From Micromussa lordhowensis (lineage: Eukaryota; Cnidaria; Anthozoa; Scleractinia; Lobophylliidae), in the NCBI GenBank assembly GCA_964020085.1, contig OZ026603.1, positions 32,396,158-32,460,157 of the forward strand: a DNA stretch of 64,000 nucleotides. The letters run 5' to 3'. Both the position numbers and the translations under genes were made by a program. Numbering within the stretch: position 1 is the stretch's first letter; the number at the start of each line of letters is the position of its first letter. The notes beneath the pieces were generated by a model. It did no database searches. It saw only the letters and a list, made by a program, of their open reading frames with translations, and had not been told where the DNA came from. Below are positions 56,590-64,000 of this stretch, in pieces.

Positions 56590-56965
56590 TTTTGACCTTA
56601 TAAGTTTTCGAATAAAGGGTCCCAGGCAGCTATTGTTCTTACATCTACAGAGGGCATGTAGCGCGGGAGCTTGTATCTAACTCTAGCAGCCCTACAATGT
56701 ATGGATTCCAAAGCATTAAATTCGTTCTTTTTTGCGCAACAAACCCAAATTGGTAGCGCATATTCAACCGAGGGTAAAATACCTTTAAAATATAGATCTC
56801 AAAGTGGATTTCTAGGTAAAAGCAACTTGCGTCGGATCAGATTAAGCTTGTTCCCGAACCCTCTCTTGAGCTATGATATGTGTTTTGTCCACGCAAGCTT
56901 GTTGTCGATGGTTACACTTAACAGCTTAGAGTTTCAAGTCCATTTTATGTGGACACGTATTCCTC
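56590..56965 (-). pseudogene. LINE reverse transcriptase C-terminal fragment, broken
   Basis: The minus-strand translation reads LLSVTIDNKLAWTKHIS, stop, LKRGFGNKLNLIRRKLLLP, then a stop, LYFKGILPSVEYALPIW and ALESIHCRAARVRYKLPR. This is the thumb/C-terminal region of non-LTR retrotransposon RTs. Two in-frame stops and the missing catalytic part make it a relic. It appears different in family from the fragment at 15 kb. Confidence 0.78.
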
Positions 56966-57784
56966 GCCTAATCTAGCAGCACTTGGCCCCGGGGAAAGGG
57001 TACAAAATCAATGAGCTAGAACATTTTAAAATTATTCAAGCTATTAAAACAAAAAAATATTAAAGAAGTGGACGAACTCAAAGAATGACCTAAATCTCTA
57101 GTCAAATGCCTAAATAGAGTCTCTCAATTGTGCCGTCAAAATGTCTGACTAATTCATCCCTCAATCGTCAGAAATTACACATTTAAAAAGCGAAAATAAA
57201 CTTGCTGCTTTCTCGGTAAACGGTACAAAACTAGAAAAAACATGCACGTCTTGTTGAACGGACATCATATGGAATTATTTAGTTCAGCAGAACGATTCTG
57301 ATCGGTTGGTCAAATGTCTGAAAAAAATGAAAACAGTGTGTTATCCCTCCTCTGATCAGAACACATAAATACTCAAACGGTTAAATAGACAAAGAAAACA
57401 AAGCATTCCCCTGTATAACACTTTTTCAGTTTAACAGTAATCCTATTGTGTGGAGAACACAATTCTGCAGTTTCCTAGCCACCAGATGTTTCCTTCTGGA
57501 TTCCATGAAGTCTCTCTGATTAAAGGAGTCAGTTCAAAAATCTTTCACGAGGTACTCCAAAGGAATAGTTCAGCTGAGCTATATGTCGAATGAAAAGGTC
57601 TTCGTGCTATTGATATTTCAGCCAGAAACTGTTTGTTACCTCATTAGTTATCACCAGTGTTCTTAGTTAACTAGTTTCCGAGCAGAGCAGCCATATCGGG
57701 AACCGTGGTTTACCTGTAAAACAGAACAAAGGTTTTGCAACTCTATTGACCAATCAGAGCGCGCGTAGTATCACAGTTATTTAT

Positions 57785-58304
57785 CAATAGAGGATATTAC
57801 ACGGGGGCGCGAAGATATGAATTTTATTTTCGAGTGCCAAAACAATATTTTACGAACGAGCGCAGCGAGTGAGTAAAATATTGTTTTTTGCCACGAGAAA
57901 ATAAAATTCATATCTTCAAGCCGCCGTGTAATGTTCTTTTTATTATATAGACATGCTGATGACGGCATTTTTGATGATTTCCCGAAGATTTCCGAAGAAA
58001 TTTCAAAACTGTTCCGAAGGCAGGACGAACGCTCCCGAACATTTTCCGAGAATTTCCGAAAATTTCCGAAGATGCCCGAAGATTTCCGAAGATTGCCGAA
58101 GACTTTCGAGGAAGACCCGAAGATGTTTCGATGATACACCAACGAATTTAAGTACAATTTAAGAGACAAACTTGATATCAATGAAATCATCGATAAACTC
58201 ACGTGTGAGATTATGGAAAATAAACCACTCGGGTCCCGGATGTATTTTTTATGAATTTTACGAGGGGTATATTTTTCAGTAAAACATCCGTGTCTATATA
58301 ATAA
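57785..58304. mobile_element. ~520-bp insertion with palindrome and TTTCCGAAGA tandem array
   Basis: The left part (57787-57925) is a palindrome, GAAGATATGAATTTTATTTT with its inverse, around GAGCGCAGCGAGTGAG. The middle (57978-58118) is an array of TTTCCGAAGA-like units. TTTTATTATATAGACATG at 57938 and its inverse near 58290-58308 bracket the right part. Comparison with units 1 and 4 shows that the whole block is absent there, which defines it as an insertion. Confidence 0.72.
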
Positions 58305-58604
58305 AAGAGATTAAACTGCTGTCAAGACGTCAAAAATAACAAATCAACCTGTCTATAAACTAGTCAACTTGGAAAAAGGGTCGTATGTGATGATTGGCTA
58401 TTTCGATGCGACCGAATTGAGTCGTTAATCTTACATATCTTCAACTTGGAAAAAAGTATTTTCCAAATTAATAACGAGATCTTTTGCAATTTCTGATAAC
58501 GTTGTCTTACCATGAGTAAATGCATCCGAGAACAGTTGCAGTTCTCTTTGGTAAAAGATTGCTTATTACGATCATTTTAATTATTACCTAAAAGATGCAA
58601 TCTG

Positions 58605-58675
58605 GGCCTGTCCGGGAGTCGAACCCGGGACCTCTCGCACCCAAAGCGAGAATCATGCCACTAGACCAACAGGCC
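58605..58675 (-). tRNA. tRNA-Pro(TGG), copy 2
   Basis: Identical to copy 1 over the mature tRNA (acceptor GGCCTGT/ACAGGCC, loop TTTGGGT, intact B box). It lies in tandem unit 2. Confidence 0.94.
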
Positions 58676-58877
58676 AGATGTTCAATACTTTGCTTAGAAA
58701 ACTCTTTTAATCTGCTACTCTCTTGACTCAGCTGGTGTTATAACATCTGTTCTGTGTTGTCTTGCAGTTACCAGTCCAACTCCGCTAATTAACGGAGTTT
58801 CCGCCCCACGTCAATAAAACAATTCTGACTCAGCACTAACACGAGACATTAGTACTGGTAAAATGCTCATCATAATT

Positions 58878-58951
58878 TTTAATATTTAAAATAAATAAAT
58901 AAATAAATAACTAACTAAATAAATAAATAAATAAATAAACAAATAATAAAA
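58878..58951. repeat. (AAAT)n microsatellite
   Basis: A run of AAAT/TAAA units, with an internal AACTAACT interruption, just upstream of tRNA-Thr. Confidence 0.85.
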
Positions 58952-58971
58952 CACGTCGTTGTCTCATGCAG

Positions 58972-59044
58972 GGCGCCGTAGCTCAGTTGGTTAGAGCGCC
59001 TGTCTTGTAAACAGGAGGCCATGGGTTCGAATCCCATCGGCGCC
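58972..59044 (+). tRNA. tRNA-Thr(TGT)
   Basis: The plus strand folds fully: GGCGCCG pairs with CGGCGCC, discriminator T. The A box is TAGCTCAGTTGG, the anticodon arm CTGTC-TTGTAAA-CAG region gives TGT, and the B box is GGGTTCGAATCCC. No intron. Confidence 0.93.
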
Positions 59045-59510
59045 TTAGAAATGTCGACCATTTTAGTTCTCATAACCTTTGAAAATTGCTCATCGAAGCT
59101 TACATGTTGTATAACTGGGATTTTTTTGGCTGTGTTAGGTGCCGATTTACACGATACGACTTTTTCGAAGGCGACAAGCTTACGACAGGCCTGTGACATG
59201 ACTTAAGACCATTTACACTCGCACGACAATGTCACTTACAAATTTGAATATGCAAAATGTTCGGAGCGAAATTTCTAAACAAACCGTAAACAAATAGTTC
59301 AGCTGCCCTGCGCTTTGAAAATACTTTCTAACGACATGTTTTTGCTCTAATCCGTTCAATACTTTTCAAGAAACGACCTCACTGTGATATCAGTCAACAA
59401 CAACTTCGTCCGCCATTTTGACGCAAAAAAACATCACCTTCGTCCCCTACTCAGTAGAAATTTGTCACAAAATACGTCACACACAGGGAAGAAAGTACGT
59501 AAGTTATATT

Positions 59511-59761
59511 TACTGCGCTTTTCAATAACATGCGGACTCTAAAATTCAAAGGTTAACCGACAAGTGCGTTTTCCGCTACCGTCAATCAAATGTTCGGCTG
59601 CTCATCCCAGCTTCCGACTACTGCCGAGCGCGCGGCACAGTTCAGACAACATAGTTGGAAGCTGGGAGGAGCCGCCGAACATTAGATTGACGGTAGCGAA
59701 AAACGCATTTGTCGGTTGAGCTTTGAATTTTAGAGTCCGCATGTTATTGAAAAGCGCAGTA
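59511..59761. mobile_element. 251-bp palindromic MITE upstream of tRNA-Val
   Basis: Long inverted arms: CTGCGCTTTTCAATAACATG and GGACTCTAAAATTCAAAG against CTTTGAATTTTAGAGTCC and CATGTTATTGAAAAGCGCAG. The inner arms are CGCTACCGTCAAT/ATTGACGGTAGCG. TA lies at both borders. It is foldback DNA of the TA-target type. Confidence 0.8.
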
Positions 59762-59809
59762 AGGTAGTTTGAGAATAGGTCCCTTCGTGATCAGGATCGG
59801 TTCACGGTC

Positions 59810-59881
59810 GTTTCCGTAGTGTAGTGGTTATCACGTCCGCCTCACACGCGGAAGGTCGCCGGTTCGAGCCCGGCCGGAAAC
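59810..59881 (+). tRNA. tRNA-Val(CAC), copy 1
   Basis: GTTTCCG pairs with CGGAAAC, discriminator A. The A box is TAGTGTAGTGG, the anticodon arm CCGCC-TCACACG-CGG region gives CAC, and the B box is CGGTTCGAGCCCG. All stems pair. Confidence 0.94.
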
Positions 59882-60593
59882 ATTCTTTTTCATTTCTCTA
59901 TTTAACTTCTGTAGCTTTTTTTTTATTTATGAACTAAATTATGGCATCTTTTATTTTAAGAGTAGTGCAAATATACTCAAGAAATAGTTTGATCAGAGTC
60001 AAGCGAAGATCAGGGATTTTCCATATTCAATTTTAGTGAAAAGTTACAGAAAATTTTCGAAATAGGATGATTTAAAAAATATGGAGTGATCGTAGAAAAA
60101 TCACTCTCGGAGAAAAATATTTGGAAATAAAAAGTTCGCAGACACGTTTTTCTTGTTGATATGTTAAACTATAGCTACTGCCAAAATTTGAGGGCAACCA
60201 ACAAATTGCCTTTGACTTATAGCTTTCAGAAGGGACCCAAAGCATGATTCGGACGCTTAAAATAGTTTAGAAGAATTCTCTAGAGAATTCACTGTACCTC
60301 AGAAGTTTTTGAAAAGTTGCATAGTGTTGCATCTTATAATGCTTATCATAAATCGATATTAACAAATGGGGGTCACCAAGCGCTTTCTTAAAGCTAAATT
60401 AAGACTGTTTTCAGTAGGTCATATTGTTGCTATGGTAACCAATTGTGTCGCATAATTGACAGCAACATTTTCCCCAATGATTGGGCAGTATTTTGATACC
60501 ATGATTTTTGCATCAACTGATGAAGAGTGGTTTTAACGACCCGCCAAAATTTACGTTTTGGAAAGTGCTAGAAGCAGTTTCTAACCACCTTAA
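59882..60593. other. Spacer after tRNA-Val, no feature seen
   Basis: AT-rich. The first ~60 bp is homologous to the sequence following the second Val gene (CATTTCTTTATTTAACTTCT there), which shows that the Val genes are also a duplicated unit. Nothing else was recognised. Confidence 0.45.
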
Positions 60594-60658
60594 TGAATCC
60601 GGGCATCGATCCCGGTATCTCCCACATGCTAAGCGGGCGCTCACCCATTCGAGCTTAA
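60594..60658 (-). pseudogene. tRNA-Ala(AGC) pseudogene
   Basis: The B box (GGGATCGATGCCC) and the anticodon AGC are visible, but the D arm carries extra bases and the acceptor stem does not close. A decayed member of the Ala group. Confidence 0.65.
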
Positions 60659-61109
60659 TGAACAAGTTACTAAGTATTGAAAAGCCAATGTTTGAGGTAT
60701 GATCAAGTAATAACTAAGCTTTTTTTAACCAATGTGCTCCTACACATAGAATTTCATTTTATAAAAATTTGTTTTAAGAAAGCACTGCTTGTTGCTTTCC
60801 ATTCTATTTCAACTTCTTATTTAGAACATAAACTACTGATATTGACGAGAAATGATTAGAAAAATAAATGAAAAACAACTTCCAATGTTTGGATAATTAT
60901 TTCAACAAACATCATCTCATCATTTTGTGAAACCACGTCAGCAATATCTACATGTATCTTAAACAATTAAATCAAATCAGTGTACACATAACAATGACTA
61001 ACACCGCTTAAGCGGGTGCTCTACCTCACCAGACCCAACTTATGGTAACTTACACGTACAGAGGAAGTAACACTTAACAAAAGACGGCACGCGAGGTTAA
61101 TGTGTCTGG

Positions 61110-61147
61110 TCGGTTAGCTCAGTCGGCAGAGCGTGGTGCTGATACTC
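61110..61147 (+). pseudogene. tRNA-Ile(GAT) 5' half (truncated)
   Basis: GGTCGGTTAGCTCAGTCGGC followed by AGAGCGTGGTGCTGATA matches the Ile gene up to the anticodon, then ends. It is the complement in kind of the Ala 3' half at 54653. Confidence 0.75.
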
Positions 61148-61450
61148 ACGGATCAACATTTCTTTTAATTAAACCAGCTGGAAATCACTATCTAACCACT
61201 ATCTAATCACTATCTAACCGTGATTTCTCTTCTAGTTTTTTGCCTTTACTTCAGTTAAAAACCTGTTTTTTTTTGTTTTGTTTTGTTGTTTTTTTGCCAT
61301 TAATACCCCCCCCCCCCTCCCTGGTCGGTCCAAAACAAAAGGACTGGATCAAATTTGCCTACAGAGACACCTATTTTTTTTTTAAATGAGGAAGGTATTC
61401 CACTGTTTCGTAGGGCCGTTGTGACGTCACAAAACCCATCGTAGAATACC

Positions 61451-61611
61451 CCTTTTCACGGTTACCTCTGCTCATTTGCATTACAATGAAATCTAGCATG
61501 TATGTGAGGCAATTTCGGGCTATTTTGCAGTTTTAACCCGAGAATCGCCTCGCATCCATGTTTGATTACATTGTAATGCAAATGAGAAAAACTAACCGTG
61601 AAAAGGGCTAT
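61451..61611. mobile_element. Palindromic MITE inside tRNA-Pro unit 3
   Basis: CCCTTTTCACGGTTA and CATTTGCATTACAATG at the left match the inverse of CATTGTAATGCAAATG and TAACCGTGAAAAGGG at the right. The paralogous unit at 63.2 kb lacks it, so it is a later insertion. Confidence 0.75.
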
Positions 61612-61658
61612 TGTTTCGTTATAATGTTGTCTCCATTGACAAAAGAATATTAAAAAAG

Positions 61659-61729
61659 GGCCTGTCCGGGAGTGAAACCCGGGAACTCTCGCACCCAAAG
61701 CGAAAATCGTGCCACTAGACCAACAGGCC
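61659..61729 (-). pseudogene. tRNA-Pro(TGG), copy 3, damaged
   Basis: It closely matches copies 1 and 2, but the T arm reads GGTTTCACTCC instead of GGTTCGACTCC, breaking the B box. There are also changes in the T stem and the anticodon stem. Probably not transcribed or folded normally. Confidence 0.8.
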
Positions 61730-62249
61730 AGACTTATAATAAACTGTTAAGACAACTGTTTTAATCTGCTACTTGACTCAGCTGTCCTTATAACACACGT
61801 TCTGTGTTGTAGCTACCAGTCCAACTCCGCTGATTAACGAAATTTTCTAAGGCAAGATGCAGTTCTAAGAGCGCAAATAAACTTGTTCTTTCTTTGTGCA
61901 AAGTACAAGATAAAAAGAAAAAAAAACAGACACGTTTTGATCATGAATGTTAAAAAGGGAATTGCTCAGTAAGCAACTTTTCATCAGCAGGAACGATTGC
62001 GATCAGTTGGTCGCATGTCTGTACAAACGAAAACAGTGTTCAGTCACTTCTCTGATCAGAACGCAAAAATCTCTCTGATTTAAGGAGTACGTTAAACACA
62101 TTTCATGAGGTAATCAAATGGAATGGAAAATATGCATATCTCACTACTGAACTTACAAAGAAAGTGGACATGTAAACCTGGTACTACTAACAATGATAAT
62201 TATTATTACTATTTTTGAAAAAAAGTATAATAAAAAACTTCGTTACCAA

Positions 62250-62275
62250 ATGTGAGGCGCAGTAGCTCAGCTCAT
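62250..62275 (+). pseudogene. 5' fragment of a tRNA (Thr-like)
   Basis: AGGCGCAGTAGCTCAGCTCA resembles the acceptor 5' strand and A box of tRNA-Thr at 58972, then diverges at once. Confidence 0.4.
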
Positions 62276-62427
62276 AAGTTTTGAAATTTGTATAAGTGGG
62301 GAATTTTTTGGTTGTTTTATCCAATGGATAAACTTTTAGGATCCACGCAGGGGGCCTATTGAAGATTTATAGGATTTTTTTTGGCAAAGAGGTTCTTTAT
62401 TGACCGGCGTTGATTTACCGCCGTTCA

Positions 62428-62499
62428 GTTTCCGTAGTGTAGTGGTTATCACGTCCGCCTCACACGCGGAAGGTCGCCGGTTCGAGCCCGGCCGGAAGC
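62428..62499 (+). tRNA. tRNA-Val(CAC), copy 2
   Basis: Same as copy 1 except that the acceptor 3' strand is CGGAAGC, turning pair 2:71 into a T-G wobble. Anticodon CAC and the A and B boxes are intact, so it is likely functional. Confidence 0.92.
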
Positions 62500-62651
62500 A
62501 TTCTTTTCCATTTCTTTATTTAACTTCTGCAGCTTTTTTTATGATTACATTTCTCGATTTCTTAATGAACTGTTTTACGGCATTTTGTATTTTAAGAGTA
62601 ATGTAAAAATGTTCAAGTAACGTCTGTTATAGTTGATCAGAGGAATGTGGA

Positions 62652-62940
62652 TCCGGGGGGGACTCCCATAGAAAAAGAACGGTGGGGGTTCATCGTACCT
62701 TTCAGGATTAGAAAAGCGGTTTTGGTAGCTCTTGGGGTGTTCAGCCTCAAAAAGGTCCATAGCAGGCGCTTTTGGACTACTTTTTGGGGTTTTGAGCCAA
62801 AAACAATATCACAGGAGATCATGTGTTAACTAAAACTTGGTACATTTTCGGGGAGAAACAATTTCAATCCACGCCCTCAAACCAGGATCTCGGTACCTTT
62901 CAGGGTTTCTTTTAAAATTTCCGGGTCCCCCCGGGTAGAT
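62652..62940. mobile_element. MITE with CCGGGGGGGA-type ends
   Basis: It starts CCGGGGGGGACTCCCATAGA and ends with GGGTCCCCCCGG in inverse. The interior is AT-rich with GGTACCTTTCAGG-like motifs in both orientations. It resembles the end structure of the 33.1-kb element. No clear target duplication was confirmed. Confidence 0.65.
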
Positions 62941-63266
62941 CGGACTCGAGAGAGCGGCGGAAATCGAGCCTAATGATTCATGGACACTGATCGGGTGATC
63001 AACAAGAGAAATGTGACAGCAACTCATACTGATAACGCCATGGTCGTAATTTCCAAAAAAGAGTCAAGCCGAGACTCAATGGCTAAATGGTGTCCCGACC
63101 AGAAAGGCACGTCAGTTGGAATTGCACAAACAAGAAAGTAATTTTTTTTTTGAAGGAGGGAGATATTTCACTCTCTCATATGGTCGTATTGACGTCACAA
63201 AAAACCATTGTAGAATTGCCTGTTTCGTTATGATGTTGTCTTCATTAACAGAAGAGTATTAAAAAG

Positions 63267-63337
63267 GGCCTGTCCGGGAGTCGAACCCGGGACCTCTCGC
63301 ACCCGAAGCGAGAATCATACCACTAGACCAACAGGCC
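63267..63337 (-). tRNA. tRNA-Pro(CGG)
   Basis: As tRNA-Pro copies 1 and 2, but the anticodon loop is TTCGGGT (anticodon CGG), and one D-arm base differs. Acceptor GGCCTGT/ACAGGCC, discriminator C and the B box are intact. It sits in a flank homologous to copy 3. Confidence 0.93.
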
Positions 63338-63549
63338 AAGTCTTATGATGCCAGGTTTTCTAAGTTACTGGTAAATATTACCTGTAAAACCACCTGTGTG
63401 CTAAAGACCTTAGTAAATGGTTTAATCCAAGGACTATGGATTCGCTTACAACTGCATTTAGGCATTCTTGACGGGGTCAGTTGGGATTGACTTGCTGTTT
63501 GAAAACAATCGTTGCGTAGACAACTGATATTTCGCCAATAATAGATCGG

Positions 63550-64000
63550 TATGAAGCCAGAAACGTAATGTTAAACTCAAGGATAACCCGAGTTGTTGTA
63601 AAATGCTCTGGAGGAAAGAGTTACATAGGAATTACAAGTCGACTATTGGCCAATCACAGCACGCATAGTATTTCAGTTATTTATAAAAGAGATTAAACAA
63701 CTGCTGTCAAGGCGTCAAAAATCAAAATCAAAATTGTCTCTGAACCACTCAACTTGGAAAAAGGGTCGTCTGTAAGCTGTGGTAATTAATCCTTAGGTCA
63801 TATATCATTCAGCTCTACAGGCGAAAGACAAAACTAATCTCTCGGTGAGGAAATCGTTTTCATCTTCACCTCGCATAACTTGGAATTTTCCCATACATAC
63901 CTTTAACTTGGAAAATACTATTTTTAAAAACGAGATCTTTTGCGATTTCTGATAACGTTGTCTTACCGCATCCGAGAACAGTGCAGCTATCTTTACTAAA
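63550..64000. repeat. Start of another tRNA-Pro unit, cut by the right edge
   Basis: GGCCAATCACAGCACGCATA, TTATTTATAAAAGAGATTAA, CAACTTGGAAAAAGGGTCGT and GATAACGTTGTCTTACCGCA follow the order found just before the tRNA-Pro genes in units 1 and 2. The tRNA itself would fall beyond the window. Confidence 0.72.

Larger units (their letters stand above)
57576..58850. repeat. tRNA-Pro tandem unit 2, split by an insertion
   Basis: Homologous to unit 1 throughout: the stretch with CTGTAAAACAGAACAAAGGT and GACCAATCAGAGCGCGCGTA is identical. It is interrupted at 57784 by a ~520-bp element, after which the unit resumes at about 58305 (AAAAGAGATTAAAC). Confidence 0.78.

Noticed and set aside
57931..58162. 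Charged repetitive frames (RRFPKKFQNCSEG, DDFPKISEEISK)
   Set aside because: They translate the TTTCCGAAGA tandem array inside an insertion, not a conserved protein.
55500..63340. CRISPR-like regular spacing of similar elements
   Set aside because: The repeated units are tRNA genes with kilobase spacing in a eukaryotic genome; no direct-repeat/spacer array is present.

Overview
This window is eukaryotic nuclear DNA. The genes are split by many GT-AG introns. Four full-length metazoan-type 7SL (SRP) RNA copies, a nuclear tRNA cluster, an animal-type ammonium transporter, and a RASSF/TUSC2 gene pair are present. AT-rich, intron-rich sequence packed with small palindromic transposons, together with the gene content, suggests an anthozoan cnidarian, most likely a stony coral. 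The species is an inference. All gene models were made by eye from reading frames and splice consensus.

Layout. At 1-1.3 kb, minus strand, two fibronectin type III exons belong to a gene that runs off the left edge. At 6.4-7.4 kb, plus strand, lies a complete two-exon TUSC2. At 10.4-22.6 kb, minus strand, lies a complete nine-exon RASSF1/3/5-type gene with C1, RA and SARAH regions. Its introns hold a 2.8-kb long-terminal-inverted-repeat element (10.56-13.36 kb) and a dead LINE fragment (15.0-16.0 kb). At 25.9-34.3 kb, minus strand, lies a complete twelve-exon N-acetylglucosamine-6-sulfatase (GNS). At 43.6-47.3 kb, minus strand, lies a complete four-exon AMT-type ammonium transporter.

Between and around these genes are four full-length SRP RNA copies (23.2, 34.9, 36.7 and 37.8 kb), with shared 5' flanks. 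A rearranged area at 34.4-43.1 kb carries broken copies of GNS exon 1, an inverted duplication and a PIF/Harbinger-like element. From 52.9 kb to the right edge is a degenerating tandem array of tRNA genes: Ala(UGC), Ile(GAU), Pro(UGG) and Pro(CGG), Thr(UGU) and Val(CAC), with pseudo-tRNAs and truncated halves.

The protein genes do not form one pathway. TUSC2 and RASSF1 are neighbours in the human 3p21.3 tumour-suppressor cluster, and their adjacency here (3 kb apart, convergent) looks like ancient microsynteny. GNS is a lysosomal heparan/keratan sulfate enzyme. AMT moves ammonium, which in corals is relevant to symbiont nitrogen supply. 47.3-52.9 kb shows no recognisable gene.
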